Below are positions 8,049-18,000 of a stretch of 32,355 nucleotides of DNA, one piece after another; the first letter of the stretch is position 1; every line of letters begins with the position of its first letter. This DNA is from a bacterium (GTDB lineage: Bacteria > Patescibacteriota > Patescibacteriia > Magasanikbacterales > GWA2-37-8): the NCBI GenBank assembly GCA_021812425.1, contig JAKANM010000005.1:1-32355 (forward strand), given 5' to 3'. Made by a program: the position numbers and the translations under genes. The notes beneath the pieces are model-generated. The model was not told the origin of the DNA and did not search any database. It worked only from the letters and a program-made list of their open reading frames with translations.

Positions 8049-10817
8049 TTATGTTTCATTTGGCTCAGGTTCTTCTTCCTCTTCACCCTTAACCGTGATT
8101 TCGCCTAGCTTCTCCCTTAAATTTTTTGCAGCTACTTTATTTTCTTTTGCCAATGCCTTTATTAATTCCCCTCTTACTCCACTGTTCATGGTTTTTAACT
8201 GATCCACCAGCCTGCTGTCCAGCTGCGTTCCTTTAGTTACCCTACTAAAGACAGAGGCAAAATTTTCCAGACTCTGTTGATCAAGCTTTGAGACGTCCTT
8301 AGTGATCCCTTCATTATTGCTGGTAATTAAGCCATCCAACGAAATGACCTTCGAGATTGGAGTCGAACCGCGCCAGTATCGCTGTTGATCTTTTGCCCTC
8401 ATTATGCCGTCCGCGTCGTTCGATTCTAATTTATACTTCGAGAACCCAGTTTTTGAATCAACTTCTTTACTATTTAGCAAACCCTTCATGACGGGTGCTC
8501 CGTCTCTTGCAACATTCTTCATCGACTCATCCAAACTTCGAAGCATCGCCTGCGCTTTCGCTTCTCCATGCATTTCTGTAAACTCACCCATAGCCTTTTC
8601 CAACCCACCCTTTTCAACTCTTTTGCCTACTAAAACTGAAAAAAGTTTTCGCTGTTGCCCTTCCAAGTCGCCAGCTCCCACCTCATCATTAAAATGAGCT
8701 GCCGTAGCCGCTTTATTAAGCGCCGTCATACCTGCCTCCGCCCCTTGCTTCATACATGAAGTCAACGTGGCAACCAAATTTTCTCCCAATCTTCTTCTTT
8801 CTTCACGATACTGCACCGGACTTAATTCCTTTTGACCTGGCCGATTAAATTTGGCATCTAAATTTGCAATATCATTGGCTATATCCGCATTCCGCTGAGT
8901 AATTTCATTAAATGTTAGATTGGCGAGACGATCCTGTTTAATTTTTGCCTGTCGCGCTACCTCCGCGGCCGCATACACCGGTTTATCACCTCTTCGTATA
9001 GCCTCATCATCCATCTTATTGGCTACCAACAATGACTTTACGGACTCCAACTGATCTTTTTGATAATCTGCCGAAGCTTTAGCAGCATATAAATCCTCCT
9101 GACGTTTTCTAAATTCCGGACTGCTCTCCAACAATCTATTCTCTTCCTCGGTTGATTTTTGTACTTTCTTCGCTTCACTTATACCTTTAGCTTGCTGTAA
9201 CCGAATATCAGCAGTTAATTTTGCTTTACCGCCGGCATAATGACCAACGCTGTAACTAGCTTCCACGGTCTCCTTTTGTGATTTAGCCGCGGTTTGCCAG
9301 TCTTCCGCTCTTTTCATCGCACGTCCCTGAGTTTCTACCACACCGGCGAGCAAACTTTTTCCGAAACGTCGCAGACCCGCTCCTTTTTCTTCCCATTTCT
9401 CAGCTTTGGCCTTGGCCTCCAATTTTTCTTTTTGGGCAATCTCTTCCGGCCTCAAAGGCTCTTTTCTTTCTCTAAGTTTCTTCAGCTCACCCAATTCCTT
9501 GCCTTCTCTCTCAAATTTTTTGGCAGCCTCCACTCTTGCTTCAGAAACCTTACCCATAGCCAGACCAACCCGTCCGGAGATTCCTTTTCCATACCTTTCC
9601 AGCGCCTCGCCGCCGATAACCGGCATCTTACGCTTCGCCAACTCCACACCCTTGCCTGCTAGTTCGTAGCCTTTTGCCGCAGTCTTCCGTACCGTACTCA
9701 CTCCACTCACCGCCATAGTCACTCTCTTTCCAATATCCACCGCCTTGCCAGTCCACTCCGCGCCGATGCCGCCGAGTTGCTGGGTAACTTTTATCCCAAC
9801 GAGGAGCATTCCGATCGCAATCACAAAATTGACGAGATTGTCCCATTTCATAGCCTTGCCAATACCGGAATCCTGGTCACACACATTCACACCAGTACCG
9901 GAGGCCTGACAAAATTGTTTATTTACCATTCCATTTCCAACCGTAACCAAAGTCAGCCATAAAAAGAAAACCAACACCGGACCGGTAATAACATTTTTAC
10001 CAAATTGACTCCACCACTCGCTGGCATACGACTTAGTCTGATCCAAAACTCCCAGCACAAAAGCGATCGGCGAAAGTACAATCAATACCCACAGCACGAT
10101 CACACGCGCGACTAACATCGCGAGTAATATTCCGCTAGTGACTAATATCGTAACTGAAATAAATAATGAAGCCAGCGCTGACAACCAAACACCCTCTGAA
10201 TTTATAGGCACACTGGTGGCGCTACTGAAACTTCTAATACTGTCCAAACTAAAAGCACGGATAAAATTACCGCCGACCGTCGAAGCGATACCGTTCACAA
10301 AAGTGATCATCACGACCTGGGCGACGTCGATAATGACCCCGCAAATAACGCGGCTGAAATTTACAAGCACCGCCGCCGCGACCAATTTGAACAACATGTG
10401 CTTCCATTCATAATGTTCAATGCCGAGTATAGTGCCGAAAGCGATGATGAGAAGGGCGACCACAAAAACCATGTTGGTCAGATCCCGCACCATAACCCAA
10501 CCGACGTTGACCGCCTCTGAATTTAAATAATTATTATAACTTGCGACCTGAACAATAAAAGTCAAAACAAAAAGCATGAGTGATAGCGCGAGGCGGGTCA
10601 CCGCCAACATTATCCTGGTCGATAAATCGAAAATAAAATCTGGAACAAACGCCACCGTGAGGGGGCTCGCCGAGCCACCGGTCTGAGCCAAAGCTTGATG
10701 AGCAAAGAGTCCAAAACTAAAAACAGAAACCAGCAAAAAAACCATGGCCAAAAAGAACACTCTTCGACCGCGTTTATTTATTTTCTCGGCGATTTTCTGA
10801 AAAAATTTGTGCACCAT
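8049..10817 (-). CDS. VirB6/TrbL-like polytopic membrane protein with long soluble tail
   Basis: 922 residues. A signal-like hydrophobic helix at residues 19-43 ends in AHQALAQT. About six further membrane helices lie between residues 60 and 355, including VMVRDLTNMVFVVALLIIAFGTILGIEHY and VIVLWVLIVLSPIAFVLGVL, the latter typical of VirB6/TrbL cores. Residues about 370-922 are soluble and rich in lysine, glutamate and alanine with coiled-coil character. VirB6 proteins form the inner-membrane part of the DNA/protein channel. The soluble tail is far longer than in classical VirB6 and probably faces the cytoplasm or the partner. It is the first gene of the operon behind a promoter at 10854-10882. 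Membrane topology is seen; the VirB6 role rests on topology plus neighbours. Confidence 0.82.
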   Translation of the reverse strand: MVHKFFQKIAEKINKRGRRVFFLAMVFLLVSVFSFGLFAHQALAQTGGSASPLTVAFVPDFIFDLSTRIMLAVTRLALSLMLFVLTFIVQVASYNNYLNSEAVNVGWVMVRDLTNMVFVVALLIIAFGTILGIEHYEWKHMLFKLVAAAVLVNFSRVICGVIIDVAQVVMITFVNGIASTVGGNFIRAFSLDSIRSFSSATSVPINSEGVWLSALASLFISVTILVTSGILLAMLVARVIVLWVLIVLSPIAFVLGVLDQTKSYASEWWSQFGKNVITGPVLVFFLWLTLVTVGNGMVNKQFCQASGTGVNVCDQDSGIGKAMKWDNLVNFVIAIGMLLVGIKVTQQLGGIGAEWTGKAVDIGKRVTMAVSGVSTVRKTAAKGYELAGKGVELAKRKMPVIGGEALERYGKGISGRVGLAMGKVSEARVEAAKKFEREGKELGELKKLRERKEPLRPEEIAQKEKLEAKAKAEKWEEKGAGLRRFGKSLLAGVVETQGRAMKRAEDWQTAAKSQKETVEASYSVGHYAGGKAKLTADIRLQQAKGISEAKKVQKSTEEENRLLESSPEFRKRQEDLYAAKASADYQKDQLESVKSLLVANKMDDEAIRRGDKPVYAAAEVARQAKIKQDRLANLTFNEITQRNADIANDIANLDAKFNRPGQKELSPVQYREERRRLGENLVATLTSCMKQGAEAGMTALNKAATAAHFNDEVGAGDLEGQQRKLFSVLVGKRVEKGGLEKAMGEFTEMHGEAKAQAMLRSLDESMKNVARDGAPVMKGLLNSKEVDSKTGFSKYKLESNDADGIMRAKDQQRYWRGSTPISKVISLDGLITSNNEGITKDVSKLDQQSLENFASVFSRVTKGTQLDSRLVDQLKTMNSGVRGELIKALAKENKVAAKNLREKLGEITVKGEEEEEPEPNET

Positions 10818-10853
10818 GGAAACAATTATAATTTACACCACGGGCGTGTCATT

Positions 10854-10882
10854 ATTATACCACAAAAATAGAGCACCAACAA
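10854..10882 (-). promoter_or_regulatory. Promoter of the type IV secretion operon
   Basis: On the minus strand TTGTTG (complement of 10877-10882), 17 bases, and a perfect TATAAT (complement of 10854-10859). It lies about 37 bases before the ATG of the VirB6-like gene and points away from the plus-strand promoter at 10918, making a divergent promoter region. A second TATAAT at 10825-10830 is too close to the start codon to be likely. Confidence 0.6.
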
Positions 10883-10917
10883 TCAAAATGGGGATAAAAA
10901 AATTACCTTACACCCTC

Positions 10918-10946
10918 TTGACAAAACCTCAATTTTGGTGTATAAT
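10918..10946 (+). promoter_or_regulatory. Perfect consensus sigma-70 promoter of the lipoprotein cassette
   Basis: TTGACA at 10918-10923, exactly 17 bases, TATAAT at 10941-10946. Both hexamers match consensus at 12 of 12 positions. Transcription should begin near 10953, giving a leader of about 165 bases before the ATG at 11117. Confidence 0.85.
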
Positions 10947-11039
10947 TAACTGTTTTTCACATGATAGATTCTGAGCCTGAAAAACGATGGCTTTCAGCTA
11001 TTTTGCTCATTTAAAAGCGAAGAAGTTAGTAAAACCCCC

Positions 11040-11079
11040 GCCTGCAACGCCTGCTAGCAGTCTAGCATGGCGGGCAGGC
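11040..11079 (+). repeat. Long hairpin in the leader of the lipoprotein gene
   Basis: The inner stem is TGCTAG (11052-11057) with CTAGCA (11062-11067) around the loop CAGT. It is extended by CGCC (11048-11051) with GGCG (11069-11072) and by CCTGC (11041-11045) with GCAGG (11074-11078). GGCC then occurs three times before the ribosome site. It may be an untranslated regulatory structure or a remnant repeat element. Confidence 0.6.
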
Positions 11080-11103
11080 CCAACCGGCCATAAGGCCAGA
11101 AAC

Positions 11104-11109
11104 AAGGAG
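11104..11109 (+). promoter_or_regulatory. Canonical Shine-Dalgarno sequence, rare in this window
   Basis: AAGGAG with a 7-base spacer to the ATG at 11117. This fixes that ATG over the in-frame ATG six bases later. No other gene start examined in this window has a comparable site. Confidence 0.75.
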
Positions 11110-11116
11110 CTGCACC

Positions 11117-11956
11117 ATGTTGATGAGAAAATTGAAGCATGAGGCGATGTTCGCATTCGCGAGGTGGTTCCCCCTGTTCGTAGCCCTCGTCGGCTGCGTT
11201 CAGCCGGGGACGAGAATCGACGACGGAACGTCGTGTGTGGTGGTAGTCGACGGCGATCAGCCGACCGACAGCGGGTACCAGACCACCGATGGTGGGAATC
11301 AAAACACCGACGGCGGCCTCAAGCTCGAGACCCCGACCGACCTGGTCGCGGTGGAGCAGAACGACATCAACGCCGTTCAGGTCACCTGGACTTCCCATTC
11401 GACTGGCGATACTGTCAGCTGGGTCGAGCAGGCCTGGGTTTTCCTGAACGACCCCACCAACAAGGTCAACTCCCGGCTGGAGAAGCTCAACAACGGAGAC
11501 ATCCTCGGGAGTTCGCTCGATGTCAGGGAGATCAAGGAATTGAAGTTCCGAGTCAAGGATTGTCTGCGGAACGACGCCAACACCTGCTCGAGTTACTCTG
11601 GAGCCATTTCGGTGCCGATTCTCCCCCTTGATGTGAAAGCACCGACTAACGTCATCGTTACCGAGATCCCATCGGAAAAAGGTCCCACCTACCGGGCGAT
11701 CCACATCAGCTGGACCGATAACTCCTACGGCGAGCTCTACAATGAGATCTACATTTGCACAAATCCGGCATGGTGTCCATCTGGCGGTCCCCTTTTCGCC
11801 ATCATTCTTTCGGCGCCATCTGTACCACCTACCACCATGACGGATGTTGACTTTTTGCCGTCGAACACCCCTTTGTGGATTCTTGTAGGTATGAGCGTGG
11901 ATCAAGGCCACCTACTGGCTTATCCTCAACCGGTCAAAATCACCACCTCGCCCTAA
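11117..11956 (+). CDS. GC-rich lipoprotein with fibronectin type III-like domains
   Basis: 279 residues. A basic N-terminus and hydrophobic core lead to the lipobox LVGC with the lipidated cysteine at residue 27. A threonine/aspartate/glycine-rich spacer with repeats of TDGG (about residues 50-67) follows. Two beta-rich domains follow, at about 70-170 and 175-279, with VQVTWTSHS and IHISWTDNS, which resemble the B-C strand tryptophan region of fibronectin type III modules. The product should be an extracellular, membrane-anchored binding protein. Codons are strongly GC-ended (around 58-60% GC by eye against mid-40s nearby). The gene has its own consensus promoter, Shine-Dalgarno sequence and terminator and runs against the surrounding operons. 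A long open frame on the opposite strand is a by-product of that composition. Confidence 0.85.
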   Translation: MLMRKLKHEAMFAFARWFPLFVALVGCVQPGTRIDDGTSCVVVVDGDQPTDSGYQTTDGGNQNTDGGLKLETPTDLVAVEQNDINAVQVTWTSHSTGDTVSWVEQAWVFLNDPTNKVNSRLEKLNNGDILGSSLDVREIKELKFRVKDCLRNDANTCSSYSGAISVPILPLDVKAPTNVIVTEIPSEKGPTYRAIHISWTDNSYGELYNEIYICTNPAWCPSGGPLFAIILSAPSVPPTTMTDVDFLPSNTPLWILVGMSVDQGHLLAYPQPVKITTSP

Positions 11957-12037
11957 CTTCTTTCACGACTAGATTTCCCCTCACCTCAGGGGAACAAAAA
12001 ACCCGCCCCGACGTAACGTCGGGGCGGGTTCTTCATT
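11957..12037 (+). terminator. Tandem hairpins, bidirectional terminator
   Basis: A small hairpin TTCCCCT (11975-11981) / AGGGGAA (11988-11994) is followed by a very strong one spanning 12000-12030, with ACCCGCCCCGACG pairing with CGTCGGGGCGGGT around a 3-base loop. On the minus strand the strong stem is followed by TTTTTTG, a classic terminator for the giant gene ending at 12038. On the plus strand it is followed by a T-rich stretch, so it also ends the lipoprotein transcript. Confidence 0.88.
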
Positions 12038-15000
12038 TTATTTTATATACTTAACAACAACCTGCCCAGCAAAAGGCGTCCAAGGCCTTTGACTAGTAAT
12101 TCTACAACTGTCTCTTCCCGTGCTCCCAGCCCAACTCGAATCATAAAAACCACTGTTGACGCCAGTACTCCCACCGTTGCACCAACCCCAATTGTCTTTC
12201 ACCTGCACTTTGGGTTTAAAAATACAACAACCGTCAGGAAAATCTTTTACAGAACCACAATTCCCTGTTCCATTATTATCATAACGAAGCGGTTTGGGAT
12301 CACCTGAACAGAAGTAAGTATTTTTGGCTTCATAATAGGCATTGTCACAGGTAACATCTTTGATATGCCCATAATCACTCGCGCTGGCGATCGGCTGACA
12401 GGCCACGACCGGCGTGCTACTTGGCACTGCCCCGCGTTGATTTCGGAAGTAACCGCTACGCAAACTGACATCACTGCCGTCATCCCAATCAATAGCAACC
12501 TGGCGGATCGGCATTTGATTCTTATCCGCAAACATAAAGAAATTAAGTGAAACTGGCAAGAACGAGTCCTGAGTAGTACTTACTGCATTGATGGAATTGT
12601 TTATCGAAAAACCAAATTCAGTCGGTTCCAAATAACTTAACGCCCCATTTAACATAATTCGAGCGCCCAGCGGATGGATCTCTGGGGGAACATGTTCTAC
12701 ACCTCCCGTGATATTTGGCAACAAACCATATCCTGGAGTCAATCCATATTGCGTGCCGAACCATAAATAATTGCTGGCGTTGGCATACAACTTTGACAGA
12801 CTAACGACACCGGACTGGATGGCAGGAATAGATGAAGGAAAACTGTAGGTCTGACCATCAATTTTTGTTATTGCTGACAAATTATATTTAGCCGAACGGT
12901 CTATACCATCTGCGGCCGCGGCGGTATCATCGGCAGGGCATCCTGTTATGGCGGGTATAGCAGGATTTTTTGTGCATCCTGGTAGTGTGTATGGTGTGAA
13001 AATCAATAAATTCGACGATGGTGGTGTCGTAATATCAATACTGCCGAATGGTGACACGTTCGTGGAGTAATCATAGTTAATACCGGCGACAGGGCTAGGC
13101 ACTGTGTATGCATTTAACCCCTTCCCGTTTATATTCCAAAGACGATCGGTCCACGGTACGGTTCGATATTGTTTGGAGAAATCGTTAGCACTACCGACTA
13201 AATTAATCCTGGCATCAACCGCCACTTTACAGGTCTGACGCAATTTATAGGTAATCCGGTAGCCGATTTCATCAGTATTGCCGTATGCAACCGTTGCACC
13301 ACCACATGCTGTAGCGACGGCTAAAGGAACGTATATATTTGAACTATTATTAGCTTCATTATTCCAACTGCCACAAAAATATGTGTCTATACTCTTAAAC
13401 GTTGGCGCAAAATCAATGTTTATGGCATGCGATAACACCGGTTCACTAGCATAAGAAAAATTAGGTCCAGAAGAAGGAGGAATTGGACAAGCTTGAGTTA
13501 TACTATTATTCGGAAGAACCCACAAACTTCTACCTTGTAACCAGGGTAAGGTTAAGTTAGTATTAAAATTTGCGTAAAGAAGCGGATATGGAGCAGAAAT
13601 TTTGTTCCCCATCTCACCTGCCAACCCACTGTAGTTTGCCCCCCCATAACTCCAGTACGACGAAATCTGCTCGTTGTCTGGTAGATGAATACCGGTTCCG
13701 CCGTCTGGATTAGCAAAAGGTGACGGCGTAGCCAGATAAGTATAAAACATAATAAAATGCGAACCGCCGGTACTGTCTTTATAAAAACCTCCTACCACTC
13801 CGCCGGTAGTGTTGTCCTTATTCAATACCTTATAATAGGGTTGCCAATCATTCGTTAGCGTTAGGTTTGGAAATTTAAACGTTGCCCCACTCGTTATATT
13901 TTTATCTCCACCGCTACTTATTACTTGAACGTCGATCTCTTCGATATCATCAATATTAATATCCCTCATCGTATTATCCGTTAGTCCACTATATTGGACG
14001 CTGCTATTTCCGATGTTGAACGTTTTTTGAACTTGATCATAATTTATTTGGCTATGGTTTCCCCAAAAGTCATACCAGCACTTTCTAGCCGTTCCAGCCC
14101 CTCCGGTTTTTAATATCGCCTGATATTGCGGCACGCCAAACCCTTGGTCGATAGTCGGGTCATAGCCGGTAGGGGTACTGTAATTTTTAATACCACCGGG
14201 GGAGAAAACTAGATCAAATGTTTTGTTAGTAGCCGGATCATTGGCCGGAGCAGAGCTATTTAAACAATATTGTCCACCATTTTTTTGTGTAATCTGCCAA
14301 TCACTTAGCGCCTCGGTATGCTGAGCATTGATATCTGCCACACCAGCAAGCGATTCAATCGGATACCAGGTAAGGCACACATTCTGAGCTACGTCACTAT
14401 TTAGATGCCTGGTGCTATCGGTCTCCAGACAAAAACCTTTGAGACCAACAAAGGCGTGTGAGCTCTTCAATACTTCACAAACTCCACCAAGACCGCAATC
14501 CCCATCAACTTTGCACTCTTCCCCATCCAGAGGTTTACTACCGCCACTAACTCCGCCAAGACAAATACCCGCTGGCGGTTTGTCCAACGTCGGGTTTTTT
14601 GACTTCTGACTTGCGTTTAAAATCAAATTTCTGTCAGTAGAACTCGCTTCATCATATTTCCAATATTTTGTGAAAATATCACCGTACTGCACTTTGCGAT
14701 AATCACATTCACATTGATTATTTCCCTTGTCTCCGCTATTATTCTCATCACAAATATGGGCATTCCTGAAGAATGATGAACCGCCCCTTCCGGAGACACC
14801 CACGATCTTCTGCGTACTCGGGAATGGTGAATCAACCTCCGGGTAGGCACGACACGATTGTGGGTTGGCGGAAATAGCTGACTTACCATCGGGAGATTGG
14901 ACGCATTTATGATTGACACAATCACCGGAATTTCCGACGCCGCAATTGGCCTTCCCATCGGTTGCGCACGGGCTAGGATCGATGCGTTTTACCAATCTCC

Positions 15001-18000
15001 AATCAGGCGTACTGGTCGTAGTAGAAGCAAAATTCATTTGCTCTAGATTGTCGACGGCATAAATACCAGGAATTGAGAACCCGTCATAGTCCAGATCATA
15101 CCAGCTGGTGCCGCGCTGACGATAGGTGCTAACATCCAAAATCGAACTAGTAGCATTTTGAACGCAACGACTGACGCTATTGCAACGACCCAAATTACCC
15201 TGAGTGGTTTCTTTGTAGGAATTGCTTTGATCATCGTAAACAGAATATGACAACATCGGTTTCAACCATTCACCACACTCGCGATCCTGGGCAACTTTCA
15301 TAATGGTATTGGCGTCATTACCACCGTCGTTAACCGGATTCACAAGAGCGCCGCTGTTATCGTTGCTATCCTTGTAGGTAGTGGTGGTATGCCAGGATTT
15401 GGTAGGAACATCAGTCTGATCAAACAACGCACAGCCGGCTTTCTGACTCACCTGTCCGCTACAGTTGCCCTCATTAACCTTGTCATTCTTGATCAGATAG
15501 TACGATTTGCCTTTTCCACTACTATCAACATCGGCATGATCGACGAACTCAGTACATCTATTTTGATCGGCGGGACAAAGTCCAACAAAATTTTTATAAT
15601 CGGTCGCTCCGGAAGAAACCAATCCGAAATCCGAGTAGCATGGCTGATTGTCTCCATAAAGAACGCAAGTATCACCAGCGCCGCAATCCGCCGAAGCTGA
15701 AGCTTTAGTACATGATATACCCTTATCCTTATAACAATATCCAATCGGATTTGTCCTGAACCAGCCATCAACGCGAGCCAGACCCCACTGCACGCCAGTT
15801 CGGTATTCACAAAGCTGACTGCTGATCTCGGGGTCTTTGAAATAATTCGTTTCCGCCCCATCAGAAAATGCGCTGCACCCTACTGCCTCAGATTGGCAAA
15901 GTGTTGAGCTGTATTTGCTTGGATCATTTTTTATAGTGGTTGTAACGTAAGCCGTAACACCTGCATTATTAATTTTGACACCGGCGTAAGAACAGCCTAT
16001 ATCCGCCTGACTGCACGACGCGCTCTGATTTGCTACGAGATAAATCGGGGTGGTTGACGGGGTATCAGCCGGGATGATAATCGCGGAATTTGTAATCGCT
16101 GAATCCCCAATCGCGGCTCGAATCTCTTCCGGCGTATGTCCCAATATATCCACATAACAACCGCTCCGACCGGACGGTACTATACAAGAATAAGTATCGC
16201 CGTTGACAGCAGGAACCGTATGGCTGAGGGTCGCGACGGCAGTGCCACCCCGATCGCCGAGCTGCGGCACTGACGTAGAAACAGCAAACCAAACATTGTA
16301 AACATCAGCGAGCGGACTCACGGTATTGTGTGTATCAAACAAACCGGTACAACCGATCGCGCCCTCGCGGCAAAGTGAACTAAAATTCGTCAAATCCAAA
16401 ATATGATTTTGCGGATCGGTATAGGCCTGACAGCCGAGCGCCTCCCCCGGAAGCCCGTCGCCAGGATGGCTGTTGCAGACCGGATCAACGCTGAGGGACT
16501 TCTTCACTAGATAAAGATAATCAGCGACTTTGACGAGCCGGATATTATCTAAGTAAGTTGTAAGAGTGATGCTAGATTTGAAATCCAAACTTGCAGTAGT
16601 CGTATTCGCCAAATATTCTGCCGGCCCGAGGTGGTATTGTTGCCAAACACCCTTCTTTATACTGACAGTGTTCAGGGTACCAAAAGGAATTTCCGACGAT
16701 CCGTCGGCGGGGATAATTTTAACTGTTACCGTGGCATCGGAATCCGAGTAGGCCCAGAAAGTTAGATCATACGTTTTGCCAATGTCGAAGCTGACCCTAC
16801 GCCCAACTTCACCAAGAGCATAAGTCGCATCGCCAAAATTAAATGCTAACGAATGTTCGCCAACATGAGTTGAAACGCCTGACAGGCTCATAGCCACACT
16901 GGCGTGCGCCACCCAATTATTGATCGAACTTGGGTCTTCAAAAGTATCAGTAAAAATATTTTGAATATTATTACCGGCGTTACCTTTGTAGGCCCTGCAG
17001 GTATCGGCCGCGGCGGAACAAGACTGACTGGCGCCGGCATTATTTGTCACTCCAGAGGCGAGGCCTTCATAAATACAGACGCCATTTTGGTATTTTCCGT
17101 TGCTTAAACACTTTTTACAAACTCCAGACGGCTTTTCGCTTGTATCCCAAAAACCATATTGATTTAAGCATGCCCCCTCGGTAGACGCCGTTGAATCGTT
17201 ATAGAAAGCTGCTTCACTTATCCGATATGGAGTGCAGGCGTCAGTAACCGGAATCGTCTTTGAAAGCAAACGATAATAAATGTTCCCAGCTTCATCATTA
17301 AACTGGCGACAATCAAGGGAAGCAGTCCCAGCTTTGTATCGAAGCTCCGTACACTCCGCGTTAAGCTGAGCGAGTTCAACCGGGTCCTTGAAAAAATATT
17401 TAGGGGCGTTAAGCGGTCCGTTCACAAGATCATCATTTGGAAGCAAACTATAAGTCTTCAACTGAAATCCGACTTTAGCTGATCCTTCATAGGTGATATA
17501 GGTTTTTCCTTTACCGTCCGGCGTCTCATCTGGCTTCAGACAAGTGCGTAGGCTGGTAAAATATTCAACCCGCTCACTTTTGCCGGTGGTGGTAGAAAGG
17601 TTCGTGAAGCTAGTGCAGCCCTGATCCTGGATGGTGCAGGCATTACCCGAGGCAGGGATAATATACGCAAGGTCTTGCCCGTTCGAATAATTCGCCGGCA
17701 TTTCACGATAAACATTGTAGCCAACGCATTTCGCGTCGCACTGATCATTCCAAATCACTTGATTGCCGGAAATTTCCGCCGGCTTAAATTTACCAGGGAT
17801 TCTAGATCCTCCGCCGCTCTTCGGTGTGTACCAATTACAACCGCGCTCCTCCGCCGTACAAACTCCAGCATAATTGGAACAAGCGGCATCACCCTTGATG
17901 TTTGCAAGGGAGGCGGTGCTCGTCGGCCAATCAATCGCCGGAGTAGTTGGGTTGCTGTCATAACATTTTAGGTAATCCGGAGCTTTTTTCAAATTAAGTT

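Noticed and set aside
8404-9669. Several plus-strand frames opposite the VirB6-like tail
   Set aside because: They are Ser/Phe/Pro-rich antisense shadows of a Lys/Glu-rich coding strand, with no promoter or domain.
11054-11911. Long open frame (285 codons) on the minus strand opposite the lipoprotein gene
   Set aside because: The plus strand has a consensus promoter, Shine-Dalgarno site, lipobox and plausible domains. The antisense frame gives a low-complexity Val/Gly/Arg/His-rich product caused by GC-ended codons.
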